From Methylobacterium organophilum (GTDB lineage Bacteria; Pseudomonadota; Alphaproteobacteria; Rhizobiales; Beijerinckiaceae): DNA of 64,000 nucleotides. This document shows positions 56,310 to 64,000 of this stretch, one piece after another (position 1 is the stretch's first letter; each line of letters begins with the position of its first letter). Position numbers and translations under genes: made by a program. The notes beneath the pieces were generated by a model. The model saw only the letters and a program-made list of their open reading frames with translations, searched no databases and had not been told where the DNA came from. Location of the stretch: NCBI RefSeq assembly GCF_022179465.1, contig NZ_BPQV01000005.1, positions 1 to 64,000 of the forward strand, written 5' to 3'.

Positions 56310-56424
56310 GGAACCCACACCGGAGGCGCAAAGCCACACCGGGCATGCTGCGGCGCATCGTTAAGGCCCTCTTAACCATCCGCTCCCATCGTCGGAGAAG
56401 GTCGGGCGAGAGGAGAACGTGGAC

Positions 56425-56766
56425 ATGAGCCGAGACGAGAACCGGGTGCGCGAGCGCGCCTATTACATCTGGGAAGACGAAGGCCGGATCGACGGCCGCG
56501 CCGAGGCCCATTGGTTCCAGGCCGAGGCGGAGCTGAACCCGGCGCCGGTCACCGCGGTAGCCGCCCCCGTGGTGGAGGCCCAGGCGGCGCAGAGCCCCGC
56601 CAAGGTGCTGAAGCCCCGCGCCCCGAAGGCGAAGTCGCCCGCCAAGGCCGCGGCCGCCCAGGTCGCCGCCGCCGGCACCGGCCGCACGAAGGCCGCGGCC
56701 CCGGCCAAGAGCGCGGCCAAGCCGCGCGCGCCCCGCGCCACCACCGGATCGATCGCCCTGCACTGA
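56425..56766 (+). CDS. DUF2934-containing basic protein
   Basis: A 113-residue protein. The DUF2934 domain is residues 5-35 (RVRERAYYIWEDEGRIDGRA, then EAHWFQAEAEL); the rest is an Ala/Lys/Pro-rich histone H1-like tail (PKAKSPAKAAAAQ, KPRAPRATTGS), suggesting DNA or RNA binding. AGGAGA sits 8 bases before the ATG at 56425, favouring it over GTG at 56419. A terminator follows. Confidence 0.8.
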   Translation: MSRDENRVRERAYYIWEDEGRIDGRAEAHWFQAEAELNPAPVTAVAAPVVEAQAAQSPAKVLKPRAPKAKSPAKAAAAQVAAAGTGRTKAAAPAKSAAKPRAPRATTGSIALH

Positions 56767-56792
56767 CCGGGCGGTCACCTGCGACAAACCGA

Positions 56793-56822
56793 GCCGCCGT
56801 CCCGGAAGGGGCGGCGGCTTTT
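56793..56822 (+). terminator. Intrinsic terminator
   Basis: An 11-bp stem with one G-T wobble (56793-56803 with 56808-56818), tetraloop GGAA, then TTTT, ends the DUF2934 gene. Confidence 0.8.
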
Positions 56823-56919
56823 CATTGGGTCGGCTGCCCCGCAGCGCAGGAACATGGACGCGGCTTGGCCGTTTCTTCCGGCAAGTTCTTCCGGCAAGAC
56901 GATCGAGGAGTTCGGAACG

Positions 56920-57210
56920 GTGCGGATCGCGACGGGATGCTTCTGGGGCGGCCTCGCGGCCCTCTCCGCCCTCGTTCCCCTGACGGCCGAAGCGCGCGGC
57001 GAGCGCTGGCCCACGCCTGCCTACGAGGTCGAGACGACGGGCTCCGTCGGCGGGCGCGCACCCTGGAACCAGCCCTGGGAATACGATTCGGGCAGCGGCA
57101 ACGACCGGCGCCCCGAACTTCCCTATTACCAGCAGGGGCGCGGGCAGCAGACCGGCGGCCCAGCCCGGAACCTGCTGCCCGACGACGGCCTGCATCTCTT
57201 TCCGCAATGA
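56920..57210 (+). CDS. Small secreted hypothetical protein
   Basis: A 96-residue protein with a signal peptide (about residues 1-25, LSALVPLTAEAR) and a Trp/Tyr/Pro-rich mature part (APWNQPWEYDSGSG, ELPYYQQGRG). The start is GTG at 56920, supported by GAGGAG 9 bases upstream. Its stop overlaps the HAD gene start (ATGA). The function is unknown. Confidence 0.6.
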   Translation: MRIATGCFWGGLAALSALVPLTAEARGERWPTPAYEVETTGSVGGRAPWNQPWEYDSGSGNDRRPELPYYQQGRGQQTGGPARNLLPDDGLHLFPQ

Positions 57211-57893
57211 GTCGACCGATGCCGGTGAAGGCCGTCGTCTTCGACATCGACGGGACGCTGCTCGACAGCGTGGATCTCCACGCCGCGGCCTGGTCCGAGG
57301 CCTTCGCCGAATTCGGGATCGCCGTGTCCCCGGAGGCCGCGCGGCGCCAGATCGGCAAGGGCGGAGATCGCCTGCTGCGCGCCTTCCTCGACGAGGAGCG
57401 GGTCGCCCGGGAGGGCGAGCGGATCGAGGCCTACCGGTCCGATCTGTTCAAGCGACGCTATCTCGACAAGGCGAAGCCGTTTCCCGGCGTGCGTGCCCTC
57501 CTCGACAGGGTGCGGAGCGAGGGGCAGCTCGTCGCCCTTGCCTCCTCCGGCAAGGCAGCGGAGGTCGAGCACTACCAGAAGATCCTCGGCATCGCCGATT
57601 TGGTCGAGGTGGTGGTGACGTCCGACGACGTCGAGAGCTCGAAGCCGGCCCCCGACATCTTCGAGGCCACCCTGTCGAAGCTGAGGGGAATCGCCCCGGC
57701 CGAGGCCGCCGCCGTCGGCGACACCCCCTACGACGCGGAAGCGGCGGGCCAGGCGGGACTCGCGACCATCGGCCTGCTCTGTGGAGGATTTCCTTCTGAA
57801 GATCTGACCCGCGCAGGATGCATAGCCCTGTTCAAGGACCCGCAAGACCTTCTCGCGTGCTACGGGCAATCGCCCCTGAGCCCTCGTGCTTAG
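57207..57893 (+). CDS. HAD-family hydrolase
   Basis: A 228-residue HAD phosphatase of the beta-phosphoglucomutase/Gph-like subgroup. VVFDIDGTLLDSVD gives the nucleophile, LVALASSGK the Ser/Thr motif, SSKPAPDIFE the Lys motif and VGDTPYDAEAA the final acidic motif. A helical cap lies at about 20-85. The substrate is unknown. Its ATG overlaps the preceding stop. Confidence 0.88.
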   Translation: MSRPMPVKAVVFDIDGTLLDSVDLHAAAWSEAFAEFGIAVSPEAARRQIGKGGDRLLRAFLDEERVAREGERIEAYRSDLFKRRYLDKAKPFPGVRALLDRVRSEGQLVALASSGKAAEVEHYQKILGIADLVEVVVTSDDVESSKPAPDIFEATLSKLRGIAPAEAAAVGDTPYDAEAAGQAGLATIGLLCGGFPSEDLTRAGCIALFKDPQDLLACYGQSPLSPRA

Positions 57894-58048
57894 AGGGAAA
57901 TGGCGCTCGAAGACGCTGTCCGGCCCAAGGACACGGGTGCGTCACCTCACAACAACATGTGAGTAACCACAGCCGGCAAACCTATGGCGCGAAGCGTCGA
58001 AACGTTCTAACGAGCGCCCCGCGAAACGGACGCCGACGGAACGACATC

Positions 58049-58252
58049 ATGGCACTCACGGCCGAGCCGACTGTAACGTTCTCCCAGACCTCGATTGAGG
58101 AGCAGGTCGCCGAAGCGGTCCGCGACCGGGCCCTGCCCATCAGCCAGCTCCTGCGCCTGATGTGGGCGCTCGATGCCGACCAGAATGCCGTCAACCAGAA
58201 CCTGCGCGCCCAGTTGCGCGCCCGCATCGGCGCTCCCCCGCTCAACGCCTGA
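58049..58252 (+). CDS. Small hypothetical protein
   Basis: A 67-residue protein (MALTAEPTVTFSQTSIEEQV to AQLRARIGAPPLNA), predicted helical and cytosolic. It starts at ATG 58049 after a 155-bp leader downstream of the HAD gene. No family is recognised and no strong ribosome binding site is visible. Confidence 0.5.
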   Translation: MALTAEPTVTFSQTSIEEQVAEAVRDRALPISQLLRLMWALDADQNAVNQNLRAQLRARIGAPPLNA

Positions 58253-58279
58253 ACGCGACGCCCGCGACGCGCACGCCCG

Positions 58280-58849
58280 TCAGAAGGGCAGAGCCGGCGG
58301 CCCTTCCAGCGCCTGCCGCTGGGTTTCCCCCACATCGAAGAAGGCCTCCTGCCGGAACCCGAGGGCGGAGGCCAGGAACGCGTCCGGACGACGGGCCAGA
58401 GCCGCATTGTAGTCGGCCACAGCCCGGTTGAAGACCCGGCGCGCAGCCGCGATCCGGTTGTCGAGGCGGGCGAGATCCGCTTCGAGCGCCCTGAAGCGCG
58501 GATCGGCCCGCAAGGTGGGATGCGCCTCGCCGATGAGCACGAGATCCCCGATCGCGGTCTGGAGCACGCCTTCGCTCGCGGCCTGCTGATTCGAGCCCTG
58601 CGCGCTCATCGCCGCCTTGCAGGCCTGGAGCGCCGCGTTGCGATGCGACCGGCCCGCCCCTTCTCCGAGGACCTCGACGAGGGAGGGAACCTGGCGGTGA
58701 CGCTCCGCGAACAGGGCCGAGAGGGTCGTGAAGGCGCGACTCACATCCTGCCCGAGCCGGCGCAAGCGACGCCAGATCCAGGCGGCCCAGATCCCTGCCA
58801 GAACGAGGGGGCCGGCCGCGGCAAGGCGCAGGATCCAGCCCATCGACAT
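58280..58849 (-). CDS. LemA family protein
   Basis: A 189-residue LemA-type protein: one N-terminal membrane anchor (about 5-25, LRLAAAGPLVLAGIWAAWIW), then a coiled helical domain with SLVEVLGEG, NQQAASEGV, ADPRFRALEADLARLDNRI and FNRAVADYNAALARRPDAFLA (the conserved YN segment). LemA proteins are membrane-tethered helical bundles of unclear role. It converges with the small gene at 58049. Confidence 0.87.
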   Translation of the reverse strand: MSMGWILRLAAAGPLVLAGIWAAWIWRRLRRLGQDVSRAFTTLSALFAERHRQVPSLVEVLGEGAGRSHRNAALQACKAAMSAQGSNQQAASEGVLQTAIGDLVLIGEAHPTLRADPRFRALEADLARLDNRIAAARRVFNRAVADYNAALARRPDAFLASALGFRQEAFFDVGETQRQALEGPPALPF

Positions 58850-58874
58850 CCTCCACGCCGCCGGCGCCCTCGGC

Positions 58875-59171
58875 TCACGGCAGGATCCAGAGACAGGAGG
58901 ATGCCCCCTCGACCGCGAGGCATTCGAACGGCATGCCGCCGATCACGGATCGGCGCTGCATCGCGCCGAGTCCGCCGCGCGCCACGGTGCGGCAGGCCGG
59001 AAAGCCCGGCAGCGCCGCATGGAGGGCCGCCTCGCCCGCGGCTTCCACGGAGAGCCGGCGCAGGCTGACGAGATCGTCGCAGCCGATCACCCCGGTCTCC
59101 TCGGCCCGAACGGAAGGCGCCGCGGCGGCCGCGAGCAGGAGGCCGCACCAGGCCGCAGCGGCGCCACGCAT
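58875..59171 (-). CDS. Small secreted Cys-containing protein (paralogue of the gene at 59617)
   Basis: A 98-residue protein with a signal peptide (residues 1-22, AAAPSVRAE) and four Cys in the mature part (CDDLVSLRRL, PACRTVA, FECLAVE, SSCLWIL). The order C-LxxLR, P-x-C, F-x-CL, C-x-W-x-L is shared with the protein at 59617-60087, so two disulfides are likely. Its ATG shares one base with the stop of the tyrosine-rich gene (TGATG). Confidence 0.6.
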   Translation of the reverse strand: MRGAAAAWCGLLLAAAAAPSVRAEETGVIGCDDLVSLRRLSVEAAGEAALHAALPGFPACRTVARGGLGAMQRRSVIGGMPFECLAVEGASSCLWILP

Positions 59172-59449
59172 CAGTAATAGTACCGGCGGCGCCAGTAAGG
59201 ACGCGGGCGATAGTAGCCGTAGGGCCGGTAATACGGGCGGGGACGGTAATAGCCGTAGGGCCGGTAGTAGCGGCGGCGCCAGTAGGGGCGAGGCCCGACA
59301 TAGACGTATTGCGCCAGCGCGACCGCCGGAGCGGCCTCTCCGGCAACCGCAGGGGCCGGCGCGAAATTCGCGGCCGAGGCTTCCGAGCCCGCCACGACGA
59401 TTCCTCCGAAGAGAGCCGCCGCGACCACGAGACCTTTCAGCATACGCAC
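59171..59449 (-). CDS. Secreted Tyr/Arg/Pro-rich repeat protein
   Basis: A 92-residue protein with a signal peptide (residues 1-26, GSEASAAN). Residues 54-92 consist of repeats such as RPYWRRRYY, RPYGYYRPRPYYRP and GYYRPRPYWRRR, i.e. near-tandem units with Tyr at about 40 percent. It probably forms a surface or wall-associated low-complexity protein, comparable to Tyr-rich structural proteins. The function is unknown. The Cys-containing gene follows. Confidence 0.65.
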   Translation of the reverse strand: MRMLKGLVVAAALFGGIVVAGSEASAANFAPAPAVAGEAAPAVALAQYVYVGPRPYWRRRYYRPYGYYRPRPYYRPYGYYRPRPYWRRRYYY

Positions 59450-59616
59450 CTCCCTGCCTGTTCACATGTTCCGCACGCCTGAGCGCACGGCCGAAGACGG
59501 GCGCCCGAGCAGCAACGCAGGAGCAAGCTTGAGGGTTTCACGCAATCGTGCCGTGCAGGCGTGTCATGCTTAACGCCACCCGGAAAGCGGCTACCGCCAC
59601 CGGCTTCGGCGGGGCT

Positions 59617-60087
59617 TCAGCGGCGGGGCTTTTCCACGCCGGACGGCGGCTTCTCGGGCCCGCGGGTCTTACGGGGCGCGGCCTGTACCGGGACGAGCGC
59701 GCCGGCGAGCGTCCAGTGGCACATCCCGTGGTCCCGTAAGGACAGGCAATCATAGGCCTGGCCGTCGAGGACGAGATGCTCGGCAAGCTCGGTTACCGTC
59801 CCGGGATCGACCGGGCCGCAGCCGAGATCGGAGCGGGGATCCTGCGCCTTGGCGAGGGCCGCGCTGGGATCGCCCTTCGTATCCCGCAGCAGCATCCGGA
59901 GATTGGCAAGCGAGGTGCAGCCGAGGGCCGGAGGCCGGGCCGAGTCGGGGCGCGACCGCGCGGGCGGGGCCGCCTCCTGCGAAAGGGCCTGGGCCCGCAT
60001 CGGCGCCGGAGCGAGACCGCAGGCGAGCAGCAGCGCGAGGCCAACAGGACGGGCGCGGCGGCGAAGCGGAGGACGAGCCGGATCCAT
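59617..60087 (-). CDS. Secreted Cys-containing protein (paralogue of the gene at 58875)
   Basis: A 156-residue protein with a basic N-region and signal peptide (about 10-31, GLALLLACGLAPAPMRA). The C-terminal half (LGCTSLANLRMLLRDT, GCGPVDPG, AYDCLSLRDHGMCHW) repeats the Cys layout of the smaller protein at 58875. The rest is Pro- and Arg-rich. ATG at 60087 has AAAGG upstream and is preferred over 60102. The function is unknown. Confidence 0.6.
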   Translation of the reverse strand: MDPARPPLRRRARPVGLALLLACGLAPAPMRAQALSQEAAPPARSRPDSARPPALGCTSLANLRMLLRDTKGDPSAALAKAQDPRSDLGCGPVDPGTVTELAEHLVLDGQAYDCLSLRDHGMCHWTLAGALVPVQAAPRKTRGPEKPPSGVEKPRR

Positions 60088-60279
60088 GCGGCCCTTTAGC
60101 ATGGCCGCAGGCCGGCGCACCACGCGCAGGTCGCCGCGCGGCAACACCCGAGAGCGGATGTCCGCACCCGGCTGCAACGTGATGGTGAGCCCTTCGGCTG
60201 CATGCTAGGTCTGATAGCAATGGCGAGGGGCCGCCGTCCCGGCTCGGGTCTCTGCATCGCCTCGACCGGAAGCTGTTCC

Positions 60280-62694
60280 ATGCTCGCGAGCCGCTCGGGC
60301 CAGTCCGACGAGATCCCGTCGACCCTGGCCACGACGCAGGCGAATCGCAGGCAGCGCGGGCTGGCGCTGCTGGTCTGCCTCGCCTTCGGCGCGGTGACCC
60401 TCGGCCTCCTGCCGGTCGCGTCCCAGCCGGCCCCGCCGGTCCCGGGCTTCGTCCCGGTCTACCAATCGACGCTCATCGTCGTCTACGCGCTGACCAGCTA
60501 CCTCTTCCTCGCGCAGCACCGCCGCACGGGTTCGGCGGCCCTCCTCACCATGGGCCTCGGCAGCCTGTTCGTGATGCTGATGGTGCTGCTGCAGCTCCTC
60601 TCCTTCCCGAACGTGCTGGCGTCCGGGCGCCTCGTCGGGAACAGCCCAGACACGACGATCTGGCTCTGGACCTTCTGGCATATCGGACCGCCGCTCTTCG
60701 CGCTGCCCTTCACCCTCCTCGAGCGCAGCGGCGGGCGGCGGAAGGTCTCCGGCCGTCAGGCGCTGCTCGCGGTCGCGGCGACCCTCGGACTGGTGGTGCT
60801 CGTCGCCCTCGCCGTGACCCGCTACGTCGGCTGGCTGCCCCGCAGCGTCGAGGGCGACGACTATCGCCTGCTCACCACCACCGGGATCGGTCCCGCGGTG
60901 ATGGGGCTGACCGTGCTGGCGCTCGCCCTGCTGTGCTGGACGACGCGGCTGCGGACGGTCCTGCAGCTCTGGCTCGCGGTCTCGCTGCTGCTCCTCGTCT
61001 TCGACAACCTCGTCACGCTTTCCGGCGGGGCCCGCGGCACCCTCGGCTGGCTGGCCGGGCGGCTCGAAGCCCTGGTCGCCGGCATCATCCTGCTGGGCGT
61101 CTACCTGCGGGAGGTCGACGTGCTGCAGGAGCGGGCGGAGACCACCGCCCGGGAGCGGGGGCGCGAGAAGGCGGCCCTGCAATCGGCCCGGGACAGCCTC
61201 GCCCTCGCCCTCGACGCGGCCGGCATGGGCGACTGGGAGATCGACTTCGTCACCGGCGCCACGCGCCGCACGCCCCGGCACGACGCGATCTTCGGGCATG
61301 CCCAGCCGGTGGCGGGGTGGACGCTGGACGCCTTCCTTGCCCACGTGGTTCCGGAGGACCGGGCCGCGGCCCGCGCCGCTCTCCAGGCGGTCGAGGCCAC
61401 CGAGCGGCTCGACCTGCAATGCCGCATCACCCGCGCCGACGACGGCACCCAGCGCTGGATCCTGATGCGCGGCCGCGGCTATCGCGGCGCGGATGGCCGC
61501 CTGCGCTCCATGGCGGGCGTGGTCATGGACACGACCGAGCGGCACGAGGCCGAGGAACGGCTCGCACAGGCCCAAAAGATGGAGGCGGTGGGCCAGCTCA
61601 CCGGCGGCGTCGCCCACGACTTCAACAACCTCCTGACCATCATCACCGGCAATCTCGACATGATCGCCCGCGCCCCCGACAACCGGGCGCGGGTCGAGCG
61701 GCTCGCCGGGTCGAGCCTGCAGGCGGCTCGCCGGGGGGCGGAGCTCACCGAGAAGCTGCTCGCCTTCTCGCGCCGGCAGGTGCTGCGGCCGGAGACCGTG
61801 AACCCCAACCGCCTGCTCCGGGATTTCCAGGGGCTGCTCGGCCGCGCCGTGGGGGAGACAGTCCGGGTCCATCTCGACCTCGACCCGGTGCTCGATCCCG
61901 TGCGGATCGACCCGGGCCAGTTCGAGAACGCAGTGCTCAACCTCGCGGTGAACGCCCGCGACGCCATGCAGGGCGGCGGCACCCTCACCCTGAGGACCTG
62001 CAACGCGATGCTCTCCGAACAGGAGATCGCCGATCGTCCCGACCTCGCGCCGGGGCCCTACGTGCTGGTGGCGGTGAGCGATACCGGCACGGGCATGGAG
62101 CCGGCCGTGCTCGCCCATGCCTTCGAGCCGTTCTTCACCACCAAGGATGTCGGCCGGGGCACCGGCCTCGGCCTGAGCCAGGTCTACGGCTTCGTGCGCC
62201 AGGCCGGCGGCTATGCCCGGCTGAAGAGCGTGCCCGGCGAGGGCACGACGGTGGAGCTCTACCTGCCCCGTTCCGCCGAAGCGGCGGCGCCCCCGCGCCC
62301 GGATACGGCGATTCCTCTGCGCCGGGCGACGCAGGGCGAGGTGGTGCTCGCCGTCGAGGACGAGCCGGGCGTGCTGGAGATGGCGGTGGAGAGCCTGAGC
62401 GAGCTCGGCTACCGCACCCTCACCGCGACCCATGCCGCCGCCGCCCTCGATAGGCTTCGGGGGCCCGAGCGCATCGACATCCTGTTCTCGGACGTGGTGA
62501 TGCCCGGCGGCATGAACGGCGTGCAGCTCGCCGTGGAGGCCCGACGCCTGCGGCCAGGCCTGCGGGTTCTCCTGACCTCGGGCTATACCGGCGCGCCGCA
62601 GAACCTGCCGGGCGACCTGCCGCTCCTCGGCAAGCCCTATCGCCGGGAGCAGCTCGCCGAGAAGCTGCGCGTGGTGCTGGAGAAGGCCAGCTGA
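60280..62694 (+). CDS. Hybrid sensor histidine kinase (MASE4-PAS-HisKA-HATPase-REC)
   Basis: An 804-residue kinase. Residues about 25-285 hold seven or so membrane helices of MASE4 type. A PAS/PAC domain follows (about 300-420, WEIDFVTGATRRTPRHDAIF). The HisKA box VGQLTGGVAHDFNNLLTII carries His446, and HATPase motifs include NAVLNLAVNARDAM, DTGTGM and GTGLGLSQVYGFV. The C-terminal receiver has Asp738 in FSDVVMPGG. The signal is unknown. ATG at 60280 has GGAAG upstream; ATG codons at 60202 and 60220 are in frame. Confidence 0.9.
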   Translation: MLASRSGQSDEIPSTLATTQANRRQRGLALLVCLAFGAVTLGLLPVASQPAPPVPGFVPVYQSTLIVVYALTSYLFLAQHRRTGSAALLTMGLGSLFVMLMVLLQLLSFPNVLASGRLVGNSPDTTIWLWTFWHIGPPLFALPFTLLERSGGRRKVSGRQALLAVAATLGLVVLVALAVTRYVGWLPRSVEGDDYRLLTTTGIGPAVMGLTVLALALLCWTTRLRTVLQLWLAVSLLLLVFDNLVTLSGGARGTLGWLAGRLEALVAGIILLGVYLREVDVLQERAETTARERGREKAALQSARDSLALALDAAGMGDWEIDFVTGATRRTPRHDAIFGHAQPVAGWTLDAFLAHVVPEDRAAARAALQAVEATERLDLQCRITRADDGTQRWILMRGRGYRGADGRLRSMAGVVMDTTERHEAEERLAQAQKMEAVGQLTGGVAHDFNNLLTIITGNLDMIARAPDNRARVERLAGSSLQAARRGAELTEKLLAFSRRQVLRPETVNPNRLLRDFQGLLGRAVGETVRVHLDLDPVLDPVRIDPGQFENAVLNLAVNARDAMQGGGTLTLRTCNAMLSEQEIADRPDLAPGPYVLVAVSDTGTGMEPAVLAHAFEPFFTTKDVGRGTGLGLSQVYGFVRQAGGYARLKSVPGEGTTVELYLPRSAEAAAPPRPDTAIPLRRATQGEVVLAVEDEPGVLEMAVESLSELGYRTLTATHAAAALDRLRGPERIDILFSDVVMPGGMNGVQLAVEARRLRPGLRVLLTSGYTGAPQNLPGDLPLLGKPYRREQLAEKLRVVLEKAS

Positions 62695-62697
62695 GCC

Positions 62698-63201
62698 TCA
62701 GCCCGCCGTTCGGCGCAGCTTGGCGTACCGCTTGAGCGCCCGCTCGCGCCGCAGCCGCGTCAGCCGCTCGATCCAGAAGACGCCGTCGAGCTGGTCGATC
62801 TCGTGCTGAAGACAGGCGGCGAGGAATCCCTCCGCCTGCTCCTCCTGCGCCGCGCCGTCGAGGTCGCGGTAGCGCACCGTGACCGCGGCGGGACGCTCCA
62901 CCGGCTCCATCACGCCCGGCATCGAGACGCTGCCCTCCTGATGCGACGCCGTCTCGGCTGAGGCCGCGGCGATCTCCGGATTGACGTAGAGGACGGGGGC
63001 GAGATCGGGCTGCAGGCGGATGATCGCGACCCGCTGCGGCAGGCCGAGATGCACCGCCGTCAGCCCGATTGCGGAGACCGCCGCCAGGGTCTCGAGCAGA
63101 TCGTCGGCCAAGGCGCGCAGATCGGCATCGAACCGCGTCACGGGCTGCGCGACGGCGCGCAGACGGGGATCAGGATAATAGATCAGCTCACGGGCCGGCA
63201 T
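62698..63201 (-). CDS. Peptide deformylase-like protein lacking metal ligands
   Basis: A 167-residue protein of the deformylase fold. Motif 1 is degenerate (AIGLTAVHLGL at 44-54 instead of GxGLAAxQ). Motif 2 reads EGSVSMPG (89-96), so the metal-ligand Cys of EGCLS is Ser91. Motif 3 reads QHEIDQLDG (132-140), so the second His ligand of HExxH is Gln137. One His and the catalytic Glu remain. Deformylase activity is therefore doubtful; a true deformylase is presumably encoded elsewhere. It converges with the kinase gene. Confidence 0.85.
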   Translation of the reverse strand: MPARELIYYPDPRLRAVAQPVTRFDADLRALADDLLETLAAVSAIGLTAVHLGLPQRVAIIRLQPDLAPVLYVNPEIAAASAETASHQEGSVSMPGVMEPVERPAAVTVRYRDLDGAAQEEQAEGFLAACLQHEIDQLDGVFWIERLTRLRRERALKRYAKLRRTAG

Positions 63202-63339
63202 ATTGGAAGGCTCTTTCTCCGTCTGGACGAGAATCGCGCGGATCGAAAGCGGGATCAGGCTGCCCGGACATCAGTCTCCCGGGAACATCCCGACAGGCGA
63301 TGCATTGGCCTTCCGACGATGAGAAAGGAGGCAACGATT

Positions 63340-63591
63340 ATGAAGTCCATGAAGACCTTGCTCGCCGGCGCCGTTCTCGCCACTTCGATGGTGGGTGCCG
63401 GGACGATATCGGCCAGCGCGCAACAGATCTATCTGGGGCCAAACGGCCCAGGGGTGGACCTGCGCTCCCGCGCCCAGCGCGACCGCGACGATCGCCGCGA
63501 GATGATGCGCCGGGACGACGACCGCTACTACCGCCAGCAACGCTTCGGCGACCGCAGGGACCGCGGCTACCGCCGCGACTACGATTACTGA
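63340..63591 (+). CDS. Small secreted Arg/Asp-rich protein
   Basis: An 83-residue protein with a signal peptide (residues 1-28, GTISASAQQ). The mature part is very charged (AQRDRDDRREMMRRDDDRYY, RRDRGYRRDYDY), with alternating Arg and Asp. AAAGGAG precedes the ATG. Similar short charged exported proteins are common in Methylobacterium; no function is known. A terminator follows. Confidence 0.6.
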   Translation: MKSMKTLLAGAVLATSMVGAGTISASAQQIYLGPNGPGVDLRSRAQRDRDDRREMMRRDDDRYYRQQRFGDRRDRGYRRDYDY

Positions 63592-63627
63592 CCGGCCATC
63601 GGCGGCGTCCAGCCGTCAGGCCCTGGG

Positions 63628-63654
63628 AAAGGGGTGGGAAACCGCCCCCTTTTT
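63628..63654 (+). terminator. Intrinsic terminator
   Basis: GGGGTGG and CCGCCCC (63631-63637 with 63642-63648, one G-T wobble) around GAAA are followed by five T. It ends the small secreted gene. Confidence 0.75.
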
Positions 63655-63685
63655 CATGCCCGCAGCCGAGCGCCGTGCCCGGCGC

Positions 63686-63988
63686 TCAGGAGGAGAGGGC
63701 CGAGAGCACGTCACGGCCCTCGGGGCTCGCCGCGTAGCGCGTGCGCTGAGTGCGGGGGTCGCGGGTCGTCACCACGATGAGGGCTGCCCCGGTCAGGGTC
63801 TCCACCGCCCGCAGCACCAGGGCATGCTCCACCCCGAAGACCCGGGCGAAGCTGCGACTATCCGCGGAGAAGCCGAGGTGAAGCCCGGCCAGGATGCCAG
63901 CTTCGAGCAAGCTCAGTTCCGGGCGCAGGGCGGAGAGCGTCTCCGCCGCCGCCAGGAAGGTCTCCGCATCGGCGGGAGGCTCACTCAT
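63686..63988 (-). CDS. Hypothetical winged-helix-like protein
   Basis: A 100-residue protein. LSLLEAGILAGLHLGFSADS, then RVFGVEHALVLRAVETLTGA and a basic turn TTRDPRTQRTRYAASPEG, resembles a small MarR- or PadR-like winged helix (recognition helix and wing). The DNA target is unknown. It starts at ATG 63988, 12 bp from the window edge, so a further upstream start cannot be excluded. Confidence 0.6.
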   Translation of the reverse strand: MSEPPADAETFLAAAETLSALRPELSLLEAGILAGLHLGFSADSRSFARVFGVEHALVLRAVETLTGAALIVVTTRDPRTQRTRYAASPEGRDVLSALSS

Positions 63989-64000
63989 GCCGCGGCGGCG

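Overview
The window is a gene-dense, very GC-rich chromosomal segment of an alphaproteobacterium, most probably a Methylobacterium-type facultative methylotroph (Methylobacteriaceae, Rhizobiales/Hyphomicrobiales). The case rests on a lanmodulin-type lanthanide-binding protein, two PQQ precursor peptide genes (pqqA), a Rhizobiales-type MarR regulator (LdtR) beside a DUF6163-like gene, a DUF2093 protein, a TIGR02301 protein, a RopB/Omp25-like outer-membrane barrel and the xseB-dxs pair. The species cannot be fixed from this segment. I saw no rRNA, tRNA, insertion sequence, prophage or CRISPR array; this looks like core chromosome with a few accessory patches.

Layout. 1-8.2 kb, mostly minus strand: partial dxs, xseB, a tyrosine phosphatase-like protein, an HD hydrolase, tag, ygfZ, then dihydroorotase (+) and a tightly overlapping minus-strand run (SDR oxidoreductase, secreted protein, NUDIX hydrolase, TIGR02301 protein). 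8.4-16.7 kb: orphan receiver, pdxH, surface lipoprotein, DnaJ-class chaperone, fabI, a divergent MOSC/XRE-cupin pair with a conspicuous inverted repeat between them, an AAA ATPase, PPK2 and a histidine phosphatase. 16.9-21 kb: a single large Pls/PosA-type NRPS. 21-26.3 kb: bpt, RDD protein, lipoprotein, hemB, a 3-hydroxyisobutyryl-CoA hydrolase-like protein, DUF6163-like gene and ldtR. 26.4-30.5 kb: the most distinctive block, with a tandem orphan pqqA pair, mgtE, lanmodulin and small secreted proteins. 30.5-32.8 kb: a divergent DJ-1/AraC pair of somewhat different composition. 32.8-38.5 kb: nucleoside salvage (cdd-punA-deoC-deoA) followed by a racemase-family protein and a dihydropyrimidinase. 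38.8-41.9 kb: lipid A/Kdo genes (lpxK, waaA, acyltransferase). 42-53 kb: repeat-rich secreted protein, a VIT-domain transporter behind two Irr-like palindromes, phosphoesterase, coaD, two cyclophilins, a chemoreceptor, mobA, mrp and rhlE. 53-64 kb: outer-membrane barrel, many small secreted or hypothetical proteins, LemA, a hybrid histidine kinase, a catalytically degenerate peptide deformylase and short genes.

How the genes work together. Most loci are housekeeping modules: isoprenoid precursor supply, heme, fatty acid, PLP, CoA, lipid A and molybdenum cofactor. The adaptive genes point to metal and methylotrophy physiology: PqqA gives rise to PQQ and lanmodulin binds lanthanides, the two cofactors of XoxF-type methanol dehydrogenase (established knowledge). 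A probable iron exporter sits behind an iron-regulator-like operator. The Pls/PosA NRPS could make a homopoly-amino acid or similar product at the membrane.
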